50,199 nt of DNA from Pseudoalteromonas prydzensis (GTDB lineage: Bacteria > Pseudomonadota > Gammaproteobacteria > Enterobacterales > Alteromonadaceae): positions 1-50,199 of the forward strand of contig NZ_DRGM01000104.1 of assembly GCF_011050055.1 (NCBI RefSeq), in the 5' to 3' direction. Within the stretch, counting starts at the first letter, position 1; each line of letters begins with the position of its first letter. A program made the translations under genes and the position numbers. Below are positions 16,965 through 26,965 of the stretch, piece by piece. Under the pieces are notes generated by a model. It was not told the DNA's origin, made no database searches, and was given only the letters and a program-made list of their open reading frames with translations.

Positions 16965-16992
16965 ATAAACGACAGACAGCGTCTGTCGTTTG
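16965..16992. terminator. Bidirectional terminator between ubiK and the siderophore receptor
   Basis: The 11-bp stem AAACGACAGAC (16967-16977) / GTCTGTCGTTT (16981-16991) has a 3-base loop and lies between two convergent genes. Confidence 0.7.
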
Positions 16993-17009
16993 TTCTGTGT
17001 GCTAAGTAA

Positions 17010-19139
17010 CTAAAACGTGTAGTTAATGCTGAGGTTATAATTACGCGGGTTGCCGTATTTATACTGGTTAAAAAATGCAATCTGACTGTAGTATTTTTCA
17101 TCTAGCAGATTATCAATATTAAGTTGCACTTGGGTGTTGTCATTAATTTCGTAACGTGCCATCAGGTTCACCAATGAGTACGCTGCTTGCTCAATGTTTG
17201 CATCAACACCTAAACCATAAGTACTATCTTGCCAATTGATACCGCCACCAATTGTTAATGCGGGTAGTAGATCAATTAATTGATAAGTAGTGAATAGTTT
17301 AAACTGCTTACGCGGTTGTTCAGTATTAACTTTTGCACCTTGAGCATCTTCAGCTTTAAATTGCGAGTAACCTGCGTTAATGTTCCAGCCATCAACGGGT
17401 TGACCCACCACTTCAAATTCAAAACCTTCACTAACCGTGCCTTGCGCGGCGCGTTGTGCTTCGCTATTAACAGAGCCTGGAACAATATAACCTGGGTCAA
17501 TTTGTGCTAAGTTGTCTTGATCAATACGAAATAGCGCAAAAGTGGTATGAAACATATCATCTAAGAAGGTACTTTTTAACCCGACTTCGTAGCTTTTACC
17601 TTCGACGGGATCTAAAAAGTCACCGTAACGGTCTTGCGCATTTTGTGGCTTAAATATTTCGGTGTAGCTGGCATAAACACGGTGCTGCTCGCTAACATCA
17701 TATAAAGCCCCAGCGTAAGGAATAAACACATTATCATCACCAAAGTCTGTGACAGTGCCATAACTTTCGCCTTCTCGCTCCCAGCTCGCTAAACGGCCAC
17801 CAGCAATCACTTTAAAGTTATCTGTTAACGATAAACGAGTGGCACCATAGTAACCGGTTTGCTTGGTATCCATGTCTTGGGCAACACTCGCTTGGTCTGA
17901 CCACGTTGGTTCAGCAAAGCTGCCATCCCATTCAAAAAAGTTCCCCACTGCTGGCGCAGCTGATAGCGCGTCATAGGCATTTACCAGTGAAGATTGCTTA
18001 CTGTACAACGCACCGAGTACAAATTCATGTTGCTGAGAAAACAGTGCATAATCACCTTTTAGCTGGATATCGAAACTATCTTGATCGCTCTCGCCATCAC
18101 TTTTATAGGTTGAACTGCCTAAGCCTTCACCGGTTTGTTTATCAACCGTACCAAACAAGTACAATAAACGGGTTTGCTGTTTATAATTAATGCTGTTGTA
18201 GTTGGCAACAAATTGCCAACCATTATCGAATGAGTGATGTAAGTTAACAAATAAATTGGTGTTTTCAGTATCCCATTGCGTCCAATCAGCAGCGGTAGTT
18301 TTTGAACGATCCCAATCAGTTTGCGTACCATCACTATAGAAACTAGCGAGTGATCCCCAAATAGGCGAAGTCGGTGTGTTTTTTTGATAATTGCCGCCAA
18401 TACGCAGCAATGTTTGCTCTGTTAAATCGGTTTCTAATACCCCGTATAACACCTTGCTTTCATTTTCATATAAATCAACATACGACTCACCTTCTTCGTA
18501 TTTTGCAACAACCCGACCACGTACTGTGCCGGCATCGTTTAAGCCGCTCGCTAAATCTGCGGTCAATTCTTTGTTATTCCAACTGCCGATCGCCGCACTG
18601 ACATTACCCGTAAAGTCAGTGCTATTGGCATGTTTTCGTACTAAGTTAATTGATGCTGATGGATCACCTGCACCAGTGAGCAAGCCGGTTGCACCACGAA
18701 CAAATTCAACCCGTTCATAAATTGCCACGTCACTGATAGTCTCGCCTGAATCCGCCGCTAAACTCCATGAAATAGGCACACCATCTATTTGATAATTACT
18801 AATTTCAAAACCACGAGAGTTCAGGGTGTTTCTTACGTTATCAACTTCTTGTGATGACACCCCCACGGCATTGTTGACGGTATCAATAATTGTATCAAGG
18901 GCTTGATCTTGAATACGTTGCTTAGTGATGATGGTCACAGACTGAGGGGTTTCTCTGAGTGTTAAACCAAGCCCGGTTGCGGTATCAACAACCTCATTAA
19001 CGGTATAAGAGCCGGTAACGGTAATTTTTTCAAGATTTTCATCTAGCACTTTTTTATTTTGCTCAGCAAATGCTGGTGCAACAGTTGTTGCTAAAGAAAC
19101 AGCGGCAGCAAGAGGCAGCAATCGAAATGACTTATTCAT
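17010..19139 (-). CDS. TonB-dependent siderophore receptor (FhuE/FpvA type)
   Basis: The 709-residue outer-membrane receptor has a signal peptide (MNKSFRLLPLAAAVSLATTVAPAFA) and a TonB-box region (LEKITVTGSY). The plug domain (about 50-160) has LRETPQSVTIITKQRI, VDNVRNTLNSRGFEISNYQIDGVP and FVRGATGLLTGAGDPSASINLVRK, the siderophore-receptor signature. A 22-strand barrel ends in YNLSINYTF with terminal Phe. The plug is typical of hydroxamate/pyoverdine-type receptors such as FhuE and FpvA, but without the FpvA signalling domain. The ligand is not predictable. The 300-base upstream gap 19140-19439 holds a weak hairpin (about 19252-19280) and an AAATG-repeat stretch near 19315-19332 that I could not accept as a Fur box. 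Confidence 0.9.
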   Translation of the reverse strand: MNKSFRLLPLAAAVSLATTVAPAFAEQNKKVLDENLEKITVTGSYTVNEVVDTATGLGLTLRETPQSVTIITKQRIQDQALDTIIDTVNNAVGVSSQEVDNVRNTLNSRGFEISNYQIDGVPISWSLAADSGETISDVAIYERVEFVRGATGLLTGAGDPSASINLVRKHANSTDFTGNVSAAIGSWNNKELTADLASGLNDAGTVRGRVVAKYEEGESYVDLYENESKVLYGVLETDLTEQTLLRIGGNYQKNTPTSPIWGSLASFYSDGTQTDWDRSKTTAADWTQWDTENTNLFVNLHHSFDNGWQFVANYNSINYKQQTRLLYLFGTVDKQTGEGLGSSTYKSDGESDQDSFDIQLKGDYALFSQQHEFVLGALYSKQSSLVNAYDALSAAPAVGNFFEWDGSFAEPTWSDQASVAQDMDTKQTGYYGATRLSLTDNFKVIAGGRLASWEREGESYGTVTDFGDDNVFIPYAGALYDVSEQHRVYASYTEIFKPQNAQDRYGDFLDPVEGKSYEVGLKSTFLDDMFHTTFALFRIDQDNLAQIDPGYIVPGSVNSEAQRAAQGTVSEGFEFEVVGQPVDGWNINAGYSQFKAEDAQGAKVNTEQPRKQFKLFTTYQLIDLLPALTIGGGINWQDSTYGLGVDANIEQAAYSLVNLMARYEINDNTQVQLNIDNLLDEKYYSQIAFFNQYKYGNPRNYNLSINYTF

Positions 19140-19404
19140 TTTTTATAACATATCCTAATTATGACAAAGAAATAACACGAACGTTGCGTTGCGCAGTTGG
19201 GATTGTTGAGTTTTCATGACCAATAGCGTAATAGCACTCACTCTATTTTTACTAGGTATCTGTAAAAAGTGGCTACCTAGCAGAGCTGACTAGATGATAC
19301 ACACAAATACAAATGAAAACAAATGTCATTAAGCTTTTGCTATTGCTAAATATAGGTTTATTTATGTTTATGAAGTCAAAACTATTTTGCGGTTTTATAA
19401 ACAA

Positions 19405-19430
19405 CAAAGGTGAACCTAAGTTCACCTTAA
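19405..19430 (-). terminator. Likely terminator of the methyltransferase-carbonic anhydrase unit
   Basis: The stem AAGGTGAAC (19407-19415) / GTTCACCTT (19420-19428) has a short loop. A T-rich tail (TTTGTTGTTT) follows on the minus strand, 10 bases beyond the carbonic anhydrase stop. Confidence 0.6.
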
Positions 19431-19439
19431 CTAAAACGA

Positions 19440-20102
19440 CTAACTTTTTTCAGCTAATCGCTCGAATACTCGGTTTGTTGCGGTTTTATAGCTGTCGGTC
19501 ATTTCTTCTGTGCAGGTAACCACTGATTCTAAATCGTGTAAGTGACCATTTGCTAACCCGTATACCCAACCATGAATACTCAATTCCTGATTGCGCTGCC
19601 AAGCTTCTTGCACAATATTGGTACGGCAAACATTGCGTACTTGCTCTATCACGTTTAATTCAACTAGGCTATTTAAGCGGTCTTTCTCGGGCAGTGCGTT
19701 GAGGCGAGCTAAATGCTTTTCTTTTACATCGCCAACATGACGTAACCAGTTGTCAATCAGGCCAAACTTAGCGTCATTAAGTACCGCTTGCACGCCACCA
19801 CAGCCATAATGACCAACGACCATGATGTGTTTCACTTTTAACACTTCAACCGCGTATTGCATGACCGATAAACAGTTGTGGTCAGTATGCACGACTACAT
19901 TAGCAACATTGCGGTGTACAAATAGCTCACCTGGCATTAAATCAACAATTTCGTTAGCCGGAACACGCGAGTCAGAACAACCGATCCATAAATATTCAGG
20001 ATTTTGCTGCATTGATAGAATTTTAAAAAACTCAGGATCATTCTCGCTTGTGCGTGCCGCCCAACGTTTATTATTTTCAAATAAATTCTTTAACTTTCTC
20101 AT
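19440..20102 (-). CDS. can: Beta-class carbonic anhydrase
   Basis: The 220-residue cytoplasmic zinc enzyme interconverts CO2 and bicarbonate. The zinc ligands are visible: Cys42 in WIGCSDSRVPAN with the Asp-Arg dyad, and the His and Cys of VVGHYGCGGV. The sequence MRKLKNLFENNKRWAARTSENDPEFF and the ELFVHRNVANVV block are those of E. coli Can. The length equals the family norm. It lies 8 bases behind the methyltransferase gene on the same strand, so the two are probably one transcript. The terminator follows at 19405-19430. Confidence 0.94.
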   Translation of the reverse strand: MRKLKNLFENNKRWAARTSENDPEFFKILSMQQNPEYLWIGCSDSRVPANEIVDLMPGELFVHRNVANVVVHTDHNCLSVMQYAVEVLKVKHIMVVGHYGCGGVQAVLNDAKFGLIDNWLRHVGDVKEKHLARLNALPEKDRLNSLVELNVIEQVRNVCRTNIVQEAWQRNQELSIHGWVYGLANGHLHDLESVVTCTEEMTDSYKTATNRVFERLAEKS

Positions 20103-20110
20103 TGCGCCTC

Positions 20111-21298
20111 TTATACGGTATTTAAAAAATTAGCTTGGATCAAAATATTGCGCGGTGTTAATTGTTTTTCGCAAAACGTCAGCACATTGACTTGATAACC
20201 TTGTTGTTGCAAATATAAAGCACGATCGAGCACAAGCCAAACCTCAATTGCCCTTCTAAACACATGACGGACCAGTTCAATACGCTCAGTTACTTTTTTG
20301 CGCATTTCCCCTTTAGCCAAAAAGTAATCATAATCAATACCTTGCGGTAACTCCAAGGCCTTTTTATCTGCAGCCCATGCACAAAAAGCTTTAAATGAAT
20401 CTGAAAAAATGGCCTTGTTCACAGAAGGCACGCTGACATAACACTGCTCGCCAGTCAGTGTTTTTCTAAGAGCATCAAAACCCAATCGCCATTGCACTTC
20501 GGTTCTCCGCACTTTACCAACCCGAGTTGGTGCCGTAACGGTTTCCTGTAACGCGAGCTTTAAATCACGGTGGGTTAATTTTAACTTACTGTGCTGCGCA
20601 ACATCGCTCATGGCTTGATAGTCGTTATCAGTGAATAAATGATAACAACACGGCGATAAGCTAATTTTTTGTGTTTGCGCGCTTACCGCACGACTCATAA
20701 AGGTTTGATGTAGTGCACCGCAAGCATGCAGTGCGACCGCATGTTGTGCGTGTTGAAAATACTTGGCTACATCGTCTTTAAGCACATCGGCTTGGCTAAA
20801 GTGCATAGCTAGCCCTTGTTGCTGGGCGCTTTGCTGGCCTTGCTCACAGAGATGTTGTTGCAACTCGATACTATGTACACTAGGCGCACTATTAAATGCC
20901 AACATGCGCCCCAGGTGCCCTTTACCTGCACACCATTCTAATACCGGCAAGCGCGAGTCTTCACCAAGCGCAGAGACAAAGTCTTGCAGTTGCGTAAACT
21001 TGCGACCCTTAATACCATTACTTAGCCAAAATGGATACTCGGCTCGAGTGGCTGTAGCGTGAGGTAACTCGCACAGAGCGGCTAGATCAGTGACTGCCGC
21101 AATATACGGGCTAAAAAATTGATACAGTGTATGCTGTTCGCTATCGAGCTCAGCAACTTGTTGGTCGCTCAAAGCCGTTAATGCTTGCTCTAATTCAGGC
21201 CAAGGTAGCTGATCAAAATCGAATGCGGTGCATTGCCAATAGTGACGAGTAGAAAATAATAATGTGTCGAGGGCTGCAAATTGCTCAGCAAGTGTCAT
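20111..21298 (-). CDS. SAM-dependent methyltransferase (Methyltransf_32-like)
   Basis: This is a 395-residue cytoplasmic protein. A helical N-terminal region (1-110) precedes a Rossmann methyltransferase core: motif I VLEWCAGKGHLGRMLAF (about 139-155), acidic motif II HSIELQQHL, and AVALHACGALHQ. After this comes the unusual LSPCCYHLF motif. This pattern (GAGKG, then HACG, then PCCYH) resembles the METTL25/GSTCD-type group, whose bacterial substrates are unknown. The C-terminal 150 residues (YYDYFLAKGEMRKK-type region) are helical and basic. The gene is upstream of and close to the carbonic anhydrase gene, though no functional link is evident. Confidence 0.75.
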   Translation of the reverse strand: MTLAEQFAALDTLLFSTRHYWQCTAFDFDQLPWPELEQALTALSDQQVAELDSEQHTLYQFFSPYIAAVTDLAALCELPHATATRAEYPFWLSNGIKGRKFTQLQDFVSALGEDSRLPVLEWCAGKGHLGRMLAFNSAPSVHSIELQQHLCEQGQQSAQQQGLAMHFSQADVLKDDVAKYFQHAQHAVALHACGALHQTFMSRAVSAQTQKISLSPCCYHLFTDNDYQAMSDVAQHSKLKLTHRDLKLALQETVTAPTRVGKVRRTEVQWRLGFDALRKTLTGEQCYVSVPSVNKAIFSDSFKAFCAWAADKKALELPQGIDYDYFLAKGEMRKKVTERIELVRHVFRRAIEVWLVLDRALYLQQQGYQVNVLTFCEKQLTPRNILIQANFLNTV

Positions 21299-21382
21299 AA
21301 CAACTTAAGGGCAGAAAATAAATCGCAGTATAGCAGTTCTTACGGTGCAGTGCTCGGCGCTTTTAGGGGTATTTATAACAAG

Positions 21383-21421
21383 AAAAATAGCGCTTCATAA
21401 TAAAGATAAAGCGCTATTTAA
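21383..21421 (-). terminator. Terminator of the ilvLGMDA operon
   Basis: The stem AAATAGCGCTT (about 21385-21395) / AAGCGCTATTT (21409-21419) has a T-run on the minus strand and lies just after the ilvA stop. It closes the operon. Confidence 0.82.
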
Positions 21422-21431
21422 AGTTTTTAAC

Positions 21432-22982
21432 TTATTGATTAGCGGCTTTATCCCTATCTACAGGCCCTTGCGTGGTTAAGAATTGTGTAAAACACGGATT
21501 CAGCGTTTCATCTTGCACGCTATACCCTAAGCGATTTAAGTGCTCGTTAAATACCTCATACTGATTTGGCTCAATGGCAAACCCAGCTAATACATTACCC
21601 ATCGAACCACCATGGTTGCGATAATGAAATAAAGTAATATTCCAATTGCTGCCTAAGGTATCTAAAAAGCGCGCCAGTGCGCCTGGGTATTCAGGGAACT
21701 CAAAGCGTAATAACCGCTCATGGAGTTGCTCTGGCGCTTTGCCACCGACCATATAGCGCACGTGCAGTTTAGCGAGCTCATTATCCGATAAATCACAAAA
21801 TTGGTAGCCATTAGTGGTCAACGCAGCTTTGAGTTCATCTAACTCTTGCTGACCTTGACGCAGCGCAATACCAACAAATATTTGCGCTTCACCGGGTCCT
21901 GCAAAGCGGTAATTAAATTCAGTGATTGCCCGCCCGCCTAATGAAGCACAAAACTGTTTAAAGCTGCCTTTCTGTTCATTAATGGTCACCGCAAATAACG
22001 CTTCGTTTTTCTCACCCAGTGCAGTGCGCTCGGCAACATAACGTAAGCGATCAAAGTTTAAATTAGCGCCGGATAAAATAGCCGCTAGATGCAATCCTTT
22101 TTGGCCAGTTTGCTGACACCATTTTTTCAGCCCCGCCGTTGCCAGCGCACCAGAAGGCTCTGCAATAGCGCGAGTTGAGACAAAAATATCTTGCATCGCA
22201 GCACAAATTTCATCGCCCGTTACGGTGACCACTTCATCACAAAATTTTTGCGCTAAGCGAAAGGTTTCTTCACCGATAATTTTAACCGCCACACCATCGG
22301 CAAAACTACCAACCCGTTCCAGCTCTACCGGTTTGCCCGCTTCAAGGGCAGCTTGTAAGCAGGCACTTTCGTCGGCTTCTACGCCAATCACTTTAATATC
22401 GGGGCGCAATGATTTGATATACACCGCCATACCAGCGAGTAAACCGCCGCCGCCAACCGGAATAAATACCGCATCGAGCTGGTTAAGTTGCTGCATTAGT
22501 TCACGAGCAACAGTGCCTTGACCTACAATCACATCTGGGTCATCAAAGGGTGGTACAAATACGCCATTGCGCTGTTCAGTCAGTTCTAGTGCATGCGCTT
22601 TAGCGGCATCAAAATGATGGCCATGTAATACCACTTCACCACCGAGTGCACGTACTGCACTGACTTTTATTTCAGGTGTAGTGACCGGCATGACGATAGT
22701 CGCTTGATGACCTAAATGTGAGGCGCTTAGCGCCACGCCTTGGGCATGATTACCAGCAGATGCGGTTATCACCACAGAACCTTTTGGTAACTTAGCCAGT
22801 TTGTTATAAGCACCCCGTAACTTAAATGAATAAACGGGCTGCTGATCTTCACGCTTTAACCACACTTGATTACCAAGGCGTGCACTGAGTTCAGCCATTT
22901 CGCTAACCTCAGTCACTTTTGCCAGTGGTTCCATATTGGCTTGGATAATAGCGCGAAAATAATCGAGCTCTTGAGAAACCAT
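21432..22982 (-). CDS. ilvA: Threonine ammonia-lyase, biosynthetic
   Basis: The 516-residue PLP enzyme deaminates threonine to 2-oxobutanoate, the first committed step to isoleucine. The Schiff-base lysine is Lys54 in YSFKLRGAYNKL, and the phosphate-binding glycine loop is PVGGGGLLAGMA. Two C-terminal ACT-like regulatory domains (about 330-500, with EFNYRFAGPGEAQIFVG and RLLRFEFPEYPGALARFLDTL) mark it as the biosynthetic, isoleucine-inhibited form and not the catabolic TdcB. It is the last gene of the operon, two bases after ilvD. The start GTT/ATG region is clear, with ATG at 22982. Confidence 0.96.
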   Translation of the reverse strand: MVSQELDYFRAIIQANMEPLAKVTEVSEMAELSARLGNQVWLKREDQQPVYSFKLRGAYNKLAKLPKGSVVITASAGNHAQGVALSASHLGHQATIVMPVTTPEIKVSAVRALGGEVVLHGHHFDAAKAHALELTEQRNGVFVPPFDDPDVIVGQGTVARELMQQLNQLDAVFIPVGGGGLLAGMAVYIKSLRPDIKVIGVEADESACLQAALEAGKPVELERVGSFADGVAVKIIGEETFRLAQKFCDEVVTVTGDEICAAMQDIFVSTRAIAEPSGALATAGLKKWCQQTGQKGLHLAAILSGANLNFDRLRYVAERTALGEKNEALFAVTINEQKGSFKQFCASLGGRAITEFNYRFAGPGEAQIFVGIALRQGQQELDELKAALTTNGYQFCDLSDNELAKLHVRYMVGGKAPEQLHERLLRFEFPEYPGALARFLDTLGSNWNITLFHYRNHGGSMGNVLAGFAIEPNQYEVFNEHLNRLGYSVQDETLNPCFTQFLTTQGPVDRDKAANQ

Positions 22983-22984
22983 AA

Positions 22985-24841
22985 TTAGCTAAGCTCCTCC
23001 AGTTTGGCTAGATCACGAACCGCGCCTTTATCGGCACTAGTTGCAAGTAGCGCATACGCTTTTAGCGCAGATGACACATAACGCTCACGGTTAAGCGGTT
23101 TATACGCTTGCTTACCGCGGGCTAGCTGCTTTTGCTTACGTGCTTCAAGCTCATCATCTGTTAGTGCTAACGTAATTTCACGAGTGGCAATGTCGATAAT
23201 AATTTTATCGCCGTTTTCAACATAGGCAATGGCGCCGCCGCTGGCAGCTTCAGGTGAGACGTGACCAATTGATAAACCTGACGTACCACCCGAGAAGCGA
23301 CCATCGGTGATCAAGGCACATTTTTCAGCCAAGCCTTTTGATTTTAAGTAACTGGTTGGGTAAAGCATTTCTTGCATACCTGGGCCGCCTTTAGGGCCTT
23401 CGTAGCGAATAACCACGATGTCACCGGCTTTTACTTCATCATTTAAGATACCTTCAACTGAATCATCTTGCGATTCATACACCACGGCGGTGCCTTCAAA
23501 GTGTAGCATTTCATCAACTACACCCGCACTTTTTACAATACAGCCATCAACCGCTAAGTTGCCCGATAATACCGCTAAGCCACCATCTTGGCGAAATGCA
23601 TGTTCAACGCTTCGGATACAGCCATTTTCACGGTCATTGTCGCCTTCATCCCAACGGCACGATTGACTCATTGCTTTGGTGGTACGAATGCCTGCAGGGC
23701 CTGCACGATAAAACGTTTGTGCAGCTTCGTTGTTTGGATCAGTAGCATCCCATTTTTTAACCAGCTCAGCCATCGTCATACCGGCAACATGGTTTACCGA
23801 CATATCAACTAAGCCCGCTTTACCCAGTTCGCGTATAATCGCCATCATGCCACCAGCACGGTGTACATCTTCAATATGGTATTGCGCAGTTGCAGGCGCT
23901 ACTTTACACAGGAATGGTGTTTTACGAGATAACGCATCAATGTGCGACATATCAAAATCAACACCGGCTTCTTGCGCAGCTGCAAGTAAATGCAATACGG
24001 TATTTGACGAGCCACCCATAGCAATATCAACGACCATGGCATTCATAAAGGCTGTTTTATTGGCAATGGCGCGTGGTAGTACGTCTTTATTATCTTTTTG
24101 GTAATACTCACGACATAAATCAACAATGCGTGCACCGGCTTCAACATACAACTGTTTGCGGTCTTTATGAGTCGCAAGCGTAGTACCGTTACCCGGTAGT
24201 GCTAGGCCAATTGCCTCTAATAAACAGTTCATTGAATTGGCGGTAAACATACCAGAACATGAACCACAGGTTGGGCATGCTGAGCGTTCAACTTGCTCTG
24301 AATCAGCATCACTTACCGACTCATCTGCACCTTTTACCATTGCATCGACTAAATCAAGTTTGATATCGATATTGGCAAGCTTAGTTTTACCTGCTTCCAT
24401 CGGGCCGCCTGACACAAAGATCACTGGAATATCTAAACGTAGTGCCGCAAGCATCATCCCAGGGGTGATTTTATCGCAGTTAGAAATACAGATCATCGCA
24501 TCGGCGCAGTGACCATTAACCATGTATTCAACCGAGTCGGCGATTAAGTCGCGCGATGGTAATGAATACAACATACCGCCGTGGCCCATGGCGATGCCAT
24601 CATCAATGGCGATGGTATTAAATTCTTTTGGCACACCACCGGCTTCGGTGATGGTTTCAGCCATGAGCTCACTAAGTTGATTAAGATGCACATGCCCCGG
24701 TACAAATTGTGTGAACGAGTTTACAACCGCAATAATTGGTTTACCAAAATCAGTATCTGTCATCCCTGTTGCACGCCATAATGCACGAGCACCTGCGCGC
24801 TTTCGACCTTCAGTTGTAGTTGCACTTCTTAATTTAGCCAT
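22985..24841 (-). CDS. ilvD: Dihydroxy-acid dehydratase
   Basis: The 618-residue enzyme converts 2,3-dihydroxy-3-methylbutanoate and its ethyl homologue to the 2-oxo acids of valine and isoleucine synthesis. Iron-sulfur cluster cysteines are present in [14 protein letters not shown] and [19 protein letters not shown]. The Mg-binding carbamylated-lysine region and the C-terminal [14 protein letters not shown] are intact. The length and start ([26 protein letters not shown]) match E. coli IlvD. It follows ilvM after 111 bases with no gene or clear terminator in that gap; E. coli has ilvE at this place. Confidence 0.97.
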   Translation of the reverse strand: MAKLRSATTTEGRKRAGARALWRATGMTDTDFGKPIIAVVNSFTQFVPGHVHLNQLSELMAETITEAGGVPKEFNTIAIDDGIAMGHGGMLYSLPSRDLIADSVEYMVNGHCADAMICISNCDKITPGMMLAALRLDIPVIFVSGGPMEAGKTKLANIDIKLDLVDAMVKGADESVSDADSEQVERSACPTCGSCSGMFTANSMNCLLEAIGLALPGNGTTLATHKDRKQLYVEAGARIVDLCREYYQKDNKDVLPRAIANKTAFMNAMVVDIAMGGSSNTVLHLLAAAQEAGVDFDMSHIDALSRKTPFLCKVAPATAQYHIEDVHRAGGMMAIIRELGKAGLVDMSVNHVAGMTMAELVKKWDATDPNNEAAQTFYRAGPAGIRTTKAMSQSCRWDEGDNDRENGCIRSVEHAFRQDGGLAVLSGNLAVDGCIVKSAGVVDEMLHFEGTAVVYESQDDSVEGILNDEVKAGDIVVIRYEGPKGGPGMQEMLYPTSYLKSKGLAEKCALITDGRFSGGTSGLSIGHVSPEAASGGAIAYVENGDKIIIDIATREITLALTDDELEARKQKQLARGKQAYKPLNRERYVSSALKAYALLATSADKGAVRDLAKLEELS

Positions 24842-24952
24842 AGTTACCTCAGTATTTTGCAGCGATTAATAAACCGCTGACATCCTCATTCTTAAATTTT
24901 TATCGCTAAAGGGAAATCCCAATAGCCCTGTTGATTTAGTTGCTACAGCAAA

Positions 24953-25195
24953 CTACATTGCTTGCTGGTGTACATTCTCTAATGTGATATGCCTAACATC
25001 CACCAGCTTATTAAGCTGTGTAGTTAATAAATGAATCGGTTTATCACTATCGACTGTCATAGCTACTTGGTACTGGCCATCATCCATATTCAGTTGAAAA
25101 TGGGTTAAATCAAAACCGCGATGACGAACTACGCGTAAAAAGCGCTCCACGGCAACACTTTGATTTTTTAAAGCAACTGTTAAGCTGTGTTTCAT
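24953..25195 (-). CDS. ilvM: Acetolactate synthase II small regulatory subunit
   Basis: The 80-residue protein is essentially one ACT domain (HSLTVALKNQSVAVERFLRVVRHRGFDL, then YQVAMTVDSDKPIHLLTTQL). IlvM supports activity and stability of the IlvG catalytic subunit. Its ATG overlaps the ilvG stop by 4 bases (ATGA), so the subunits are translationally coupled, which fits the need for stoichiometric synthesis. The length matches IlvM (about 87 in E. coli) and not the longer IlvH. Confidence 0.92.
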   Translation of the reverse strand: MKHSLTVALKNQSVAVERFLRVVRHRGFDLTHFQLNMDDGQYQVAMTVDSDKPIHLLTTQLNKLVDVRHITLENVHQQAM

Positions 25196-26841
25196 TTTGC
25201 ACTCTCCGTCATCATTTCATCATTGGCAGCACCCGGTGGTACTAATGGCCATACGTTTTCTTTATCATCTATACATGCATGTACTATATAAGGACCGGTA
25301 CTGTTAACCAATGCAGTGATAGCATCATCAACTTGGTTTGCATGAGTAATTGCTTGCCCAGGTATTCCAAACACCGCGGCTAATTGCACAAAGTCTGGGT
25401 TATCCGATAAATCAGTTTCAGAATAACGCCCTTCAAAAAACAATTCTTGCCATTGGCGAACCATACCCAAACGCTGGTTATCTAAAATTAATATTTTTAC
25501 CGGTAAATTGTTACGACGAATCGTCGCTAATTCTTGAATATTCATCATGATTGAGCCATCACCTGAAACCGTGATCACAAAATCATTTGGTCGCGCAACT
25601 TGTGCACCTATCGCCGCAGGCAAACCAAAGCCCATAGTGCCCGCACCACCGCTACTTAAATGATTGCTTGGGTGGCTAAACTTCATATGCTGCGCTACCC
25701 ACATTTGGTGTTGGCCTACATCACAACAAACCACGCCATTTTTCGGCATACGTTGGCTAAGCTGATTTAATAAATACGGTGCAAATACTTTTTCACCAGG
25801 GTAATCATAACGCCATGCATGTTCAGTCATCATCGCTTTGGTATGCGCTAACCAAGCTTGCTCAGTAACAAAACACTCAAGCTGAGGTAATGAACTTTTT
25901 AAGTCTGCAATCAACGAAGCTTTAGCCGGTTTACGTTTACCTACCTCTGCTGCATCGATATCTAAATGAATTACTTTTGCTTTGGCTGCAAACTTACTTA
26001 AGTTACCCGTTACCCGGTCGTCAAAGCGGGCACCTATACATACTAGTACATCACACTCTTGTACCGCTAAATTTGCAGCTTGGCCGCCATGCATGCCCAG
26101 CATGCCTAAATTATATTCGTAATCAGGTAATACACTGCCTAACGCTTTTAATGTTGATACTGCTGGCATTTGCGTTTTATCTAAAAACTGCATTAACTGC
26201 TGTTGGGCATCGGCCGCTTGTACACCGCCACCAACATAAGCCACTGGGCGTTTCGCTTCACTTAATAACTGATTAGCAATGGCGACTTGATTTAAATCTA
26301 ACTGAGGTAAGTAATCGTCAGCTGCAAGCCAAGGATGAAAAGGCACTTGCGCCATTTGAATGTCTTTTGGGATATCAACTAAAACAGGACCCGGACGGCC
26401 ACTTTGCGCCAAGTGCATGGCTTCTTGTAGGATTTCGGCTAAATCTTCAGGACGTTCAACCATATAACTGTGTTTAGTACACGACAATGACATGCCTAGT
26501 ACATCGATTTCTTGAAACGCGTCAGAGCCGATTGCTGCAGTAGGTACTTGCCCGGTGATCGCCAGTAATGGTACTGAGTCCATCATCGCATCAGCAAGTG
26601 CGGTGATTAAGTTAGTCGCACCAGGCCCTGATGTTGCAAAACAGACTCCTAATTTACCGGTGCTACGCGCAAAGCCAACCGCCGCAAATCCTGCACCTTG
26701 CTCATGACGAGTGAGGTAGTGCTTAACTGGCGCACCATACAGCGCATCGTAAATTGGCATGATGGCCCCACCTGGGTAACCAAAAACTTCATTTACGCCG
26801 TGTTTGGCTAATAAATCAATCGTTAACTCTGCGCCTGTCAT
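25192..26841 (-). CDS. ilvG: Acetolactate synthase II large subunit
   Basis: The 549-residue thiamine-diphosphate enzyme condenses pyruvate with pyruvate or 2-oxobutanoate. It has the catalytic Glu region RHEQGAGFAA, the FAD-binding middle domain, and the ThDP/Mg motif GDGSIMMNIQELATIRRNNLPVKI-type, which runs from GDGS to the conserved Asn. The start at 26841 (MTGAELTIDLL) is chosen because TGAGGA lies 8 bases upstream and E. coli IlvG starts equivalently. An ATG nine codons earlier would put that ribosome binding site inside the gene. The reading frame is complete, unlike the frameshifted ilvG of E. coli K-12. Confidence 0.95.
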   Translation of the reverse strand: MTGAELTIDLLAKHGVNEVFGYPGGAIMPIYDALYGAPVKHYLTRHEQGAGFAAVGFARSTGKLGVCFATSGPGATNLITALADAMMDSVPLLAITGQVPTAAIGSDAFQEIDVLGMSLSCTKHSYMVERPEDLAEILQEAMHLAQSGRPGPVLVDIPKDIQMAQVPFHPWLAADDYLPQLDLNQVAIANQLLSEAKRPVAYVGGGVQAADAQQQLMQFLDKTQMPAVSTLKALGSVLPDYEYNLGMLGMHGGQAANLAVQECDVLVCIGARFDDRVTGNLSKFAAKAKVIHLDIDAAEVGKRKPAKASLIADLKSSLPQLECFVTEQAWLAHTKAMMTEHAWRYDYPGEKVFAPYLLNQLSQRMPKNGVVCCDVGQHQMWVAQHMKFSHPSNHLSSGGAGTMGFGLPAAIGAQVARPNDFVITVSGDGSIMMNIQELATIRRNNLPVKILILDNQRLGMVRQWQELFFEGRYSETDLSDNPDFVQLAAVFGIPGQAITHANQVDDAITALVNSTGPYIVHACIDDKENVWPLVPPGAANDEMMTESAK

Positions 26842-26904
26842 TAATAAATCCTCATTCCTCAGTGACATATCTAAACTTAATAACTCATTCTAAACCCTGA
26901 AACT

Positions 26905-26942
26905 AAAAAGCCCCCCGGACTGTTAAGTGCGGGGGGCTTTTT
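26905..26942 (-). terminator. Attenuator terminator of the ilv operon
   Basis: A 12-bp GC-rich stem (AAAAAGCCCCCC / GGGGGGCTTTTT, 26905-26916 and 26931-26942) is followed by T bases on the minus strand. It lies between the leader peptide and ilvG. The 5' arm (C6) could pair instead with the G5 tract in the leader-peptide codons (about 26976-26980), which gives the mutually exclusive structures needed for attenuation. Confidence 0.92.
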
Positions 26943-26965
26943 CAATGCTTCTCTTTTTTAAAGCA

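Noticed and set aside
19295..19335. Fur box upstream of the siderophore receptor
   Set aside because: Short AAATG repeats are present, but I could not align a 19-base Fur consensus with enough matches. A motif scan with a genus-specific matrix would decide.
23418..24781. Several plus-strand frames of 66-124 codons across ilvD
   Set aside because: They are antisense to a conserved gene, with no start signals and no recognisable products.
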